Assembly: GCA_015059245.1 (NCBI GenBank) | Contig: SVAU01000008.1 | Location: forward strand, 1 to 64,000 | DNA: 64,000 nt | Reading direction: 5' to 3' | Origin: Bacillota bacterium | Lineage (GTDB): Bacteria; Bacillota_I; Bacilli_A; RF39; UBA660 | Shown here: one piece after another, positions 15,318-23,309 of the stretch | Position numbering within the stretch: the first letter of the stretch is position 1 | Layout: each line of letters opens with the position of its first letter | Translations under genes and position numbers: made by a program | Notes under the pieces: model-generated | What the model saw: only the letters and a program-made list of their open reading frames with translations | What the model was told of the DNA's origin: nothing | Database searches by the model: none

Positions 15318-16517
15318 ATGTATAGTACTATATCAACGTTTGTTGCTTATTTAGATAAATCAATAGAAAAAATAAAAAATGAAGTAGTAGAAAGAGCTGC
15401 TAAGAGACCTTTTAGAACACTATTACCTAGTGATGATCGTGATTTACAAAGAGCTTCTGAGAGAAAGAATTTAAAGAGAATACTTCTTGTTCCTGAAGAA
15501 GAATGGGAATTACATGGAGAAGTATTTATTCAATATGATTATTTATCTGAGATGTTAGAAGAATCTCCTTTAAATGCTAGAGGTATGTTTATTATTGTAC
15601 AAAGATTACTTGAAAAGAATTTAGCTACTAATATAGTTCATCAAGATGCTAGATGTTTTGATATACAAGGTATAGATGATTATAATTTTAAATATATGAC
15701 TAGAGATGAATTCTTAGAATTTGTTAGAACTGATGAATATGGAAGATTAAAGAATAAAGAAGAATCAGAATTAACTGAAGAAGAAAAGAAAAGATTAGAA
15801 GAATTTAATACATATTCTGATTTGCACCCTTTAGATATAGCTCCTGTTATAGAAGCACATAAACAAATTAAAGAACATTATTTTGATAAGAAAGATTCAT
15901 TTAATGAAGAAGATATAGAAATATTCTTAAGTGCTATTAAGGGATTTGGTTTATCAGATAAAATAATAGATATGTTTAGAAACTTATTATTAAGAGAAGT
16001 TAGTAAAAGACAAAGAAAGACTGAAGTAGTTGAAACTCCAGTACAAGTAGTATTAAAACCAGTAGTGGTAGAAGAACCTACTATTAGTAGAAAAGAATAT
16101 AACTTAATTGAAAGAGAATTACGTAAATATTTTGATATAAGAACTATGGAAGCTGTTGGTCCTTTAACTTTAGATTTACAAATATATTGTGTAGGTTTAT
16201 TAATGAAGTTAGGATTTAGTGATGAAAAGATAAGAGATATTCTAAAAATAATGAATAAGAATGGATATGGATATGATAATCCTGTATCTATGTTTGTTGC
16301 TTTACAAGAAAAATTAGAATATTATAAAGATGTAGATGGTGTTAGAGAAGCTATAGATACTATGATTGGTGCTATGACTGAATTAACTATGAGTAGTGAT
16401 GTAGAATATGATGAATGGAAAACATTTATGGAAGATGAACTTACTGCTACATTAAAATTAATACCTAAGACATATGATTACGAAATAGAAAAAGCAAAAA
16501 AAGGCGGTAAAAAATAG
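15318..16517 (+). CDS. Hypothetical charged cytoplasmic protein
   Basis: The 399-residue protein has no signal peptide or membrane segment. It is rich in Glu, Lys and Arg and predicted largely helical, with a hinge of Val/Pro (VVETPVQVVLKPVVVEEP, about residues 236-253) dividing two helical halves. No known domain was recognised. It has a strong promoter and a good ribosome site, so it is likely well expressed. The stop TAG overlaps the GTG start of the next gene by one base, so the two are translationally coupled. Confidence 0.7.
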   Translation: MYSTISTFVAYLDKSIEKIKNEVVERAAKRPFRTLLPSDDRDLQRASERKNLKRILLVPEEEWELHGEVFIQYDYLSEMLEESPLNARGMFIIVQRLLEKNLATNIVHQDARCFDIQGIDDYNFKYMTRDEFLEFVRTDEYGRLKNKEESELTEEEKKRLEEFNTYSDLHPLDIAPVIEAHKQIKEHYFDKKDSFNEEDIEIFLSAIKGFGLSDKIIDMFRNLLLREVSKRQRKTEVVETPVQVVLKPVVVEEPTISRKEYNLIERELRKYFDIRTMEAVGPLTLDLQIYCVGLLMKLGFSDEKIRDILKIMNKNGYGYDNPVSMFVALQEKLEYYKDVDGVREAIDTMIGAMTELTMSSDVEYDEWKTFMEDELTATLKLIPKTYDYEIEKAKKGGKK

Positions 16518-16774
16518 TGAAGAATTTAGAAAAAGAAATAAAAGAAATAAAAGAAAGAAATAAAAGAGTAGAATTAGATAAGAAATGGGAAACTTCATTA
16601 ACTAGAAGATTATGTATATGTATATTAACTTATGTAATCGTAGTTATTTATTCTTATATAATTAGTAAAACAAGTAATATATGGTTTAGTAGTTTAGTAC
16701 CAGTTATTGGTTTTACTTTATCAACATTATCATTAAAAGGTATAAGAATGATATGGGAAAAGAAAATTAAGTAG
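16517..16774 (+). CDS. Small two-helix membrane protein
   Basis: The 85-residue protein has a charged N-terminal coiled-coil-like segment (EKEIKEIKERNKRVELDKKW), two transmembrane helices (about residues 32-49 and 57-72) joined by a short loop, and a basic tail. The start is GTG 16517, overlapping the preceding stop (TAGTG). Topology would put both ends in the cytoplasm. It is not a recognised named family. It is cotranscribed with the charged protein upstream, and the pair may form a membrane-associated complex, which is inference. Confidence 0.7.
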   Translation: MKNLEKEIKEIKERNKRVELDKKWETSLTRRLCICILTYVIVVIYSYIISKTSNIWFSSLVPVIGFTLSTLSLKGIRMIWEKKIK

Positions 16775-16792
16775 ATTTATCTACTTTTTTTT
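16769..16792 (+). terminator. Intrinsic terminator
   Basis: AAGTAGAT (16769-16776) pairs with ATCTACTT (16779-16786), then T. It overlaps the stop codon. TGATATAGT at 16802-16810 is the extended -10 of the following gene. Confidence 0.82.
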
Positions 16793-16832
16793 ATTGTCTT
16801 ATGATATAGTAGATAACTAAAGAAGTGATACT

Positions 16833-17807
16833 ATGGAAAATAAGCAACTACTTGAGAAAATGAGAAGAACTAAAGATAAAGATTTATATTATGAATGTTC
16901 ATTAGAACAATTTTGTAATTTTGATTTTATTACTGAAGTAATAAATATATTTTGTGATGATTTTGATTTTATTGATGAAGTTGCTGAAAGATATGTTAAG
17001 TTTATTCCTGAAGATGATATAAATAGTAATCCTGAATTTATTGAATTATGTATGTTATTAGGTCAATATGTACCAGAGGGACATCCTTATTATGAGTTTT
17101 ATACTAATAGATTAAATGGTATATATAGTATGTTTTTATTACATGTTATGATGGTAAAAGATATGTTAGATGATGTGTCTGAATTGGGGTTTTCTATTTT
17201 AATGGAAGATCATAAAGGAAGACATAATATATTAGATTATTTTGCTAAGAGATTAATGGATGAACTTTATCATAAGAATCCATGTGGTGATTTTGAAGAT
17301 TTAGTACATAAACATTGTGATAGTCCTGAAAATATATATGCTGAAGGTTATGAACAATTCTTTATTAGAAATTTATATGGTGTAGATGAAAGTTTAAGTT
17401 ATTATGTATTTGATCGTCCGCAGTTATTAAAAGAATTAATTGATGAGTTAAATGAAATATGTAAGAATTGGTATCTTTATGAAGAAAAGTTATCTGTTAG
17501 ATGTGTCGAGATAATTAAGGAATGGGTTTCTAAAAAAGAAAATGAAAGTACTTATGGAAATGACTTTGATTATCAACAAGCAATGAAAGAAGTATTATTA
17601 AGTATGAATTTTTGTGAAATGTTTGGATTAAATAGAAGAGAAGTTTATGCTAATCAAAGTAAGATATTATCTTTTGGTAGCGCTAGATTTAAGAAAGATT
17701 TAAAAGCTGTTATAGATAAAGTATTAATGAAGAGAATGACATTATTTGAATTAAATAGCGTTAACTTAGATGGTGAAGAAGGACCTAAGAAGGTGTTAAA
17801 ACCATGA
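16833..17807 (+). CDS. Hypothetical acidic protein
   Basis: The 324-residue soluble protein is acidic, Tyr/Phe-rich and without signal peptide. Segments such as FDFITEVINIFCDDFDFIDEV and LLKELIDELNEICKNWYLYE suggest an all-helical fold. No domain was recognised. It has its own extended -10 promoter and ends in an ATGA overlap with the next gene, so the two products are made together. The partner carries an HExxH motif; this protein might be its regulator or subunit, but nothing in the sequence proves it. Confidence 0.7.
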   Translation: MENKQLLEKMRRTKDKDLYYECSLEQFCNFDFITEVINIFCDDFDFIDEVAERYVKFIPEDDINSNPEFIELCMLLGQYVPEGHPYYEFYTNRLNGIYSMFLLHVMMVKDMLDDVSELGFSILMEDHKGRHNILDYFAKRLMDELYHKNPCGDFEDLVHKHCDSPENIYAEGYEQFFIRNLYGVDESLSYYVFDRPQLLKELIDELNEICKNWYLYEEKLSVRCVEIIKEWVSKKENESTYGNDFDYQQAMKEVLLSMNFCEMFGLNRREVYANQSKILSFGSARFKKDLKAVIDKVLMKRMTLFELNSVNLDGEEGPKKVLKP

Positions 17808-18754
17808 GTGAAGAAGAAATAATAATAGCTAATATGTTGATACATGGACATGATACTGATATAAAGTTAATCGAATTAAGTGATAAGTTAATTGATTTAG
17901 CAGTTATGTTAGCTAAAGATGAAGAATATGAAAAAAGTGAATTCAAAGCAACTTATAAACAGCCAAAATTAATACTTAGAGATTCTAAAGTATTTTTAAG
18001 AAATAAGTTTATATTACATAAAGTTCCATATGCTGATGAAGTAATTATTAAATTAAAATTACATGGTAGATTAGTAAGAAGTGAAAATGAGTTAGTAAAA
18101 CTATATAATGGAGTAGGAAGATTAATTGATCCTTTTGAATTACCAGTTAGATTTGTTAATGAACCATATTATTATGGTAATGTATCATTATGTACTAATA
18201 TAAGTGATAATCCTGAATTCTTAAAACATATGAAGATATTCTTTAAGAGTATAGAGTTAGGTCATAAAACTAATGATATGACAGGTGTATGTTATGTACA
18301 TGAAATAGTTCACACTCAATTAGAAAGTATTAAAGGAATAGTAAAAGATTATTATAATAGTGAATTATTAAGTATATTTATGGAATTAGTATATGCATAT
18401 GAAAAGGGAGTTGTGTTACTTAGAGAAACTTTAAAAAATAGAATTAATATGTTTTTAACAGAGTTTCATAGTTTATATAATTTTATAAGTAGTAAAGATA
18501 TTACTGAAGATGGATTATGGCATAATGTTATTGCTTGTAAATATATTGTTTCAACAGTAAAAGCATTTCATTTGTTTTGTAATTATTATATTGGTGATGA
18601 TATAGAAAAGAATAATATTTTATGGGAGATACAAAGTGTATTTAGTGGTAGAAAGAGTTTAGAAGATGTATTAGATATACTTGGTATTACTTATCAAAAT
18701 AGTTTAGAACAAACTCATATACAAACATTAATTGAGAAGACAAAAACACCTTAG
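17804..18754 (+). CDS. Putative gluzincin-type metallopeptidase (HExxH) of unknown family
   Basis: The 316-residue protein contains HEIVH at residues 166-170, followed about 20 residues later by NSELLSIFMELVYAYE, where a Glu could be the third zinc ligand as in gluzincins. No signal peptide or membrane helix is visible, so it would act in the cytoplasm. The flanking sequence matches no family I can name. It overlaps the preceding gene by 4 bases (ATGA) and ends in a terminator hairpin. An HExxH can arise by chance; the downstream Glu-rich helix raises the odds. Confidence 0.55.
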   Translation: MSEEEIIIANMLIHGHDTDIKLIELSDKLIDLAVMLAKDEEYEKSEFKATYKQPKLILRDSKVFLRNKFILHKVPYADEVIIKLKLHGRLVRSENELVKLYNGVGRLIDPFELPVRFVNEPYYYGNVSLCTNISDNPEFLKHMKIFFKSIELGHKTNDMTGVCYVHEIVHTQLESIKGIVKDYYNSELLSIFMELVYAYEKGVVLLRETLKNRINMFLTEFHSLYNFISSKDITEDGLWHNVIACKYIVSTVKAFHLFCNYYIGDDIEKNNILWEIQSVFSGRKSLEDVLDILGITYQNSLEQTHIQTLIEKTKTP

Positions 18755-18764
18755 GGTGTTTTTT
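18743..18764 (+). terminator. Intrinsic terminator
   Basis: AAAACACC (18743-18750) pairs with GGTGTTTT (18755-18762) across the stop codon, which lies in the loop. Confidence 0.85.
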
Positions 18765-18864
18765 GGATGGTTTTGTGAAACTTTGTGAAAAAAAAGTGAA
18801 GTCGCTTGTTTTGAAAAAAAATATTTGTTAAGATGTGGTCGTAAAAAAGAAAGAAGGATGAAAC

Positions 18865-20475
18865 ATGTATGTTTTAAAGAATGCTTTAGTAAGTATTTCA
18901 AGAAATAAAGGTAGGAATATCTTAATAGGTATTATTATTGTAGTTATTTCAGCTGCTTGTGCTATTACATTATCTATACGTAATTCGGCAGATAAGATAG
19001 TAACTGCATATGAAAGTAAGTATAATGTGGAAGCTACTATTGGTATGGATAGAAATGCATTAATGGAATCATTAAGAGGTGGTTCTGGAGATGATAAGAA
19101 TTCACAAGAAGAAATGATAGAGAAGTTTAATGAAATTAAAAATATTACTGTAGAAGAAATAAATAGTTATGGTAATAGTGAATATGTATCAAGTTATTAT
19201 TATGTATATAATACTAATATGGATGCTAAAGACTTAGAAGAAGCTACTGATAGTTTAGTAAAAGAAACTACAACAACTACAACTAAGACAGATAAATATA
19301 CAACTACTTTTGGTGGAGAGGCGCCTCCTGGAAGACCTGGGGGACAAGGTGGTAATAGAGGTTCAACTACTACAAAGAAGAGTACAACTACAACAAAGAA
19401 AACAGAAAAGATATTTAATGAAAAAGCAGCTAATGGTGCATTTAGTATAATGGGTTATAGTTCTTATGAAGCTATGAGTGATTTTATAACAGGTAATTAT
19501 ACTATTTCAGAAGGTGAAGTAAGCAGTGATTTTACTTCAAATAATTGTGTTATTAGTGAAGAACTAGCTACATTGAATGAACTTAAAGTAGGAGATACTA
19601 TTAAGTTAGTTAATCCTGATAATAGTAAGTTAACTTATGAATTGATTGTTAGTGGTATTTATAAAGAGAATACTGATGAAGCTAGTGATATGAAGAATAT
19701 GTTTAGTAATTCAGCAAATACTATTATTACTAATTCAACTATGTTAGAAAAGATAATTGCTGATGATGAAGACTTAGGTGTTACTGTTACTCCAACATTT
19801 ATATTAACTAGTACTGATGTTGCTGATAAGTTTAGTGAAGAAGTAAAATCTAAGGGATTAAGTGAATATTATACTGTAAGTAATAATGTTGATACTGTTA
19901 CTGGAGCTACTAAATCTATTAGCAATGTTAAAACATTTGCTACGACTTTCTTAATTATTACTTTAATAATTGGTGGAGTTGTATTACTAGTTATTAATAT
20001 GATTAATATTAGAGAAAGAAAATATGAAATCGGTGTTTTAAGAACAATTGGTATGAAAAGAATTACTGTAATAAGTCAGTTTATGATTGAGTTATTAATA
20101 GTATGTGTTTTTGGTTTATTAATTGGTGCTGGAATTGGTGCTGTATCTAGTGTTAGTGTAGCTAATAGTTTACTTGCAAATGAAATAGAGAATGCTAGTA
20201 CTGATATGGAAGGTATAAATCAAAATTTTGGTGGAGGTATGAATCGTCCTTCTGATGTACCAGATGATAAAGGTGATCGTGTTAATCGAAATAATAATAA
20301 TTTTAATGGTGTAGTAACAATAGAACAAGTAGATAGTATGGAAGCTGTAGTAGATTTTAAAGTGTTATTACAATTACTTGCTATTGGAGTTAGTTTAACT
20401 ATTATAAGTAGTATTTCTTCATGTGTTGCTATTGCAAGATTTTCACCACTTACTATATTAAAGGAGAGAAGCTAA
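18865..20475 (+). CDS. ABC transporter permease (MacB/FtsX type)
   Basis: The 536-residue protein has an N-terminal transmembrane helix (about residues 15-36), a large extracellular domain, and three C-terminal helices forming an FtsX domain (from about residue 350; INIRERKYEIGVLRTIGMKR is the typical cytoplasmic motif). The extracellular part holds a low-complexity insert of Thr/Lys and Gly/Pro (about residues 133-185) not seen in standard MacB proteins. It is coupled to the ATPase gene one base downstream. Such pairs export peptides or act as mechanotransmitters. A promoter TTGTTT-17-TAAGAT precedes it. The substrate is unknown. Confidence 0.88.
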   Translation: MYVLKNALVSISRNKGRNILIGIIIVVISAACAITLSIRNSADKIVTAYESKYNVEATIGMDRNALMESLRGGSGDDKNSQEEMIEKFNEIKNITVEEINSYGNSEYVSSYYYVYNTNMDAKDLEEATDSLVKETTTTTTKTDKYTTTFGGEAPPGRPGGQGGNRGSTTTKKSTTTTKKTEKIFNEKAANGAFSIMGYSSYEAMSDFITGNYTISEGEVSSDFTSNNCVISEELATLNELKVGDTIKLVNPDNSKLTYELIVSGIYKENTDEASDMKNMFSNSANTIITNSTMLEKIIADDEDLGVTVTPTFILTSTDVADKFSEEVKSKGLSEYYTVSNNVDTVTGATKSISNVKTFATTFLIITLIIGGVVLLVINMINIRERKYEIGVLRTIGMKRITVISQFMIELLIVCVFGLLIGAGIGAVSSVSVANSLLANEIENASTDMEGINQNFGGGMNRPSDVPDDKGDRVNRNNNNFNGVVTIEQVDSMEAVVDFKVLLQLLAIGVSLTIISSISSCVAIARFSPLTILKERS

Positions 20476-20476
20476 T

Positions 20477-21211
20477 ATGAATAATGATGTTATATTAAAA
20501 ATGGATAAAGTTAGTTATAGATATAGTGATGCTCCTAAAGATGTATATGTATTTAAAGATTTAAGTTATGAATTTAAATGTGGAAAGATGTATGCTATTA
20601 GAGGTAAGAGTGGTAGTGGTAAAACCACATTATTATCTTTAATTAGTGGACTTGAAAAGAAATATGAAGGTAAGATATATTTTGGAGATAAAGATTTAAG
20701 TAAAGTTAATTTAGATAAATATAGAAATACAGATATTGGTATTGTATTCCAAAGTTATAATTTATTACCTCATTTAACTGCTTCTGAAAATATTATTTTA
20801 TCTATGGATATAAATGGTATTAAAGGTATAAAGAAAAAGGAAAGAGCATTAGAATTACTTAAGAGTGTTGGTTTAGGCAAGAAACATGAAAAAAGAAGAG
20901 TTCTTAAGTTATCTGGTGGAGAACAACAAAGAGTTGCAATTGCTAGAAGTATGTCTTATGATCCTAAGATATTAATTGCTGATGAACCTACTGGTAATTT
21001 GGATGGAGAAACTGAAGCAGAAATATTAAGTATTTTTAGTGATCTTGCTCATAATAAAAACAAATGTGTAATTATTGTTACTCATTCAGAAGAAGTATGT
21101 GCAGCTTGTGATGAAGTATATGCTTTAAAGTCTAAAAAGGATTTAGAAGAAGAAATGTTACAAGAAAAAGAGAGTAAGAAAAAGACTAAGAAAAGTAAAA
21201 ATAAAAAATAG
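20477..21211 (+). CDS. ABC transporter ATP-binding protein (MacB/LolD type)
   Basis: The 244-residue protein has Walker A GKSGSGKTT, Q-loop in VFQSYNLLPHLTASEN, signature LSGGEQQRVAIARS, Walker B ILIADEPTGNLD and switch His in VTHSEEV. It energises the permease encoded just upstream. A Lys-rich tail (about 25 residues) extends beyond the domain. It is last in the two-gene operon, followed by a terminator that begins at its stop codon. Confidence 0.95.
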   Translation: MNNDVILKMDKVSYRYSDAPKDVYVFKDLSYEFKCGKMYAIRGKSGSGKTTLLSLISGLEKKYEGKIYFGDKDLSKVNLDKYRNTDIGIVFQSYNLLPHLTASENIILSMDINGIKGIKKKERALELLKSVGLGKKHEKRRVLKLSGGEQQRVAIARSMSYDPKILIADEPTGNLDGETEAEILSIFSDLAHNKNKCVIIVTHSEEVCAACDEVYALKSKKDLEEEMLQEKESKKKTKKSKNKK

Positions 21212-21230
21212 GTCATTTGACCTTTTTTTA
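21210..21230 (+). terminator. Intrinsic terminator of the ABC operon
   Basis: AGGTCA (21210-21215) pairs with TGACCT (21218-21223), then T. A TATAAT for the next gene lies at 21239-21244. Confidence 0.82.
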
Positions 21231-21270
21231 TTTTCTAGTATAATACTTGTTATATTTTATGGAGGCCGAG

Positions 21271-22251
21271 ATGAGAAATATTGATACTGATAAGTTATCT
21301 GAAGAGATGAATGATACTTTAGTACATAGAGCTTGTGTTATGAGAAGTGGTCAGTATTTATCTAGATATTTAATACATCGTAATAGAAGTGTCGATGCAA
21401 TAAGATTAATCGGCCGTTGTTCTGTTCATGATATGTCTAAGATACAAAATACTGAAGAATTTATGTTACTTGCTAGTATTGTTGATCAAATAGATGATAT
21501 GCAAGATATTAAACATGTTCTAAGTCCTGAACAAGTAGATGCTATTAAATTACATTGGAAAAGAAATTCACACCATCCAGAGTATTATGATAATCCTAAT
21601 GATATGTCAGAAATGGATTTACTTGAAATGGCTTGTGATTGTCATGCTAGAAGTAAACAATGTGGTACTGATTTAATAGAATATATAACTGTTCAACAAG
21701 ATTTAAGATTTCATTTTGATAGAGAACATTTTAGAAAGCTAAAAGCTTATTGTACTGCATTAGTAGAAATGACTAAGGATGATGATTATTCACAGTTATT
21801 AAATCCTGATACTGTATTATGTTTTGATTTAAAAGATTCTACTATGAGAGCATTAGAAAAGTTTGATGAAGTAGGATATACAGATAGTATTAGTACTGAT
21901 AGATTGTTTTTAACTAAGGAAGATAATCCTGACTTTGCTTCTGTTGTTTATTCTATTAATAAAAGAGAAGATAATACTGAGATAGGTCATGTATCTGTTA
22001 AGTGTAATGGTATTATGGAGTATATGATATATGAAGGATTTAAAGGTAATGGGTATGGTTCTGAAGCATTATCTAAGATAATAGAATGTACTAATATGAA
22101 TGAGTTATTTATTATATTAAGAAGAGATAATGAAGTATCTAGACAAACTGTTGTAAGTATAGGTTTTATGCCTATTGAATCTAATGATAGTACAGTTACT
22201 TATAGATATAAAAAACCAAATAAGTCTTTAAAAAAGATTATTAATGCATAA
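21271..22251 (+). CDS. DUF5662 domain fused to a GNAT acetyltransferase
   Basis: The 326-residue protein has an N-terminal DUF5662-like half with HWKRNSHHPEYY and ACDCHARSKQ, a histidine-rich helical domain probably binding metal. The C-terminal GNAT half contains the acetyl-CoA loop GFKGNGYGSEAL and a final VVSIGFMPIES strand. ATG 21271 was chosen for the GGAGG at 21261-21265; longer in-frame starts overlap the -10 region. Acetyl transfer is likely, but the acceptor is unknown. It is a single-gene unit. Confidence 0.78.
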   Translation: MRNIDTDKLSEEMNDTLVHRACVMRSGQYLSRYLIHRNRSVDAIRLIGRCSVHDMSKIQNTEEFMLLASIVDQIDDMQDIKHVLSPEQVDAIKLHWKRNSHHPEYYDNPNDMSEMDLLEMACDCHARSKQCGTDLIEYITVQQDLRFHFDREHFRKLKAYCTALVEMTKDDDYSQLLNPDTVLCFDLKDSTMRALEKFDEVGYTDSISTDRLFLTKEDNPDFASVVYSINKREDNTEIGHVSVKCNGIMEYMIYEGFKGNGYGSEALSKIIECTNMNELFIILRRDNEVSRQTVVSIGFMPIESNDSTVTYRYKKPNKSLKKIINA

Positions 22252-22252
22252 T

Positions 22253-22283
22253 AAAAGTGGAGAATTAGTTCTCCACTTTTTTT
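22253..22283. terminator. Bidirectional terminator between convergent genes
   Basis: AAAAGTGGAGAA (22253-22264) pairs perfectly with TTCTCCACTTTT (22269-22280). The T-run follows on plus and the A-run gives a T-run on minus. The stop codon of the minus-strand gene lies in the loop. Confidence 0.92.
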
Positions 22284-23188
22284 CCTTGATAAGTATCTCT
22301 ACGTACTAGTTCTTTATCTATGTCATTTAGTACACAGAATTTTTTAAGTAACCAAGTTGGTTCTATTAGGTCTTCTTTTTTAGGATCTCCTGTAATACGA
22401 TGTATTACTATTTCTGGAGATAGGTATTCTAATTGAGATACTACTATATCTATATATTCTTCTTTAGTAAGTATATGGAAGGGATGTTCTTTGTAGTAGT
22501 CAGCTAAGTTGGTGTCTTCTATGATATGTAACATATGTATTTTGATTCCATCTATTTTAAGATTGTTTAGATATTTTACTGTTTCTATCATGTCTTCTTT
22601 AGTTTCACCTGGAAGGCCATTAATGATATGGACTACTGTTTCTATGTTACGTTTTTGTAATTCTTTTACAGCAGTTTCGAAGTTAGCTAGGTCATGGCCT
22701 CTATTTATAAAGTCTAATGTTTTTTCATGTATTGATTGAAGACCTAGTTCTACTATTAAGTTAGTTCTTTTTGATAGATCACTTAAATAATCGTAACATT
22801 CATCGCTAATAGCATCGCTACGTGTTGCTATATTTAGACCAACTACATTAGGTAATGATAGTATTGTTTCGTATTTTTCTTTTAATATAGGTAATGGAGC
22901 ATAGGTATTAGTGTTAGCTTGGAAATAACCGATATAATAACTATCTGGCCATTTTCTTTCCATTATTTCTTTTACTTCATTAAATTGAGTAATTAGATCT
23001 TTTTCTTTATTACCTGCAAAGTCTCCTGAACCTAATCTAGAACAAAATATACAACCATTTCCATTTATTTTATTAGGACATGAGAAATTACCATTTAAAG
23101 ATACTTTAAATGTTTTTTTACCATATCTATTTTTAAAGTAATAATTTAATGTATGATATCTTTTATTATCTAGTGTATATTTAAACAT
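22265..23188 (-). CDS. Radical SAM protein of the YhcC/TIGR01212 family
   Basis: The 307-residue protein has the iron-sulfur cluster motif in the N-terminal part (CPNKINGNGCIFC, a CX7CX2C arrangement) followed by GSGDFAG, the signature of the TIGR01212 family. Later motifs FQANTNTYAPL, GLNIATRSD, VELGLQSIHEKTLDFINRGHD and HIINGLPGET are typical of this subgroup, related to the Elp3-like radical SAM set. Its reaction is not known; a tRNA or cofactor modification is guessed. ATG 23188 with AGGTG before it is preferred over the GTG three codons upstream. Confidence 0.88.
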   Translation of the reverse strand: MFKYTLDNKRYHTLNYYFKNRYGKKTFKVSLNGNFSCPNKINGNGCIFCSRLGSGDFAGNKEKDLITQFNEVKEIMERKWPDSYYIGYFQANTNTYAPLPILKEKYETILSLPNVVGLNIATRSDAISDECYDYLSDLSKRTNLIVELGLQSIHEKTLDFINRGHDLANFETAVKELQKRNIETVVHIINGLPGETKEDMIETVKYLNNLKIDGIKIHMLHIIEDTNLADYYKEHPFHILTKEEYIDIVVSQLEYLSPEIVIHRITGDPKKEDLIEPTWLLKKFCVLNDIDKELVRRDTYQGKKVEN

Positions 23189-23309
23189 AGAAATCACCTG
23201 TTTGTATTATAACATTATTTTTTGTTTATGATATAATTATAGATAGTAGAGTAATTATAAATATGATATAATTTCTTTGTATAAGATAAAAGAGGATAGG
23301 TGAAGAGAT

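Noticed and set aside
18768..18800. ACTTTGT half-site before the ABC operon, considered as a sixth regulator box
   Set aside because: Only the left arm is present; the partner arm at 11 bases does not match.
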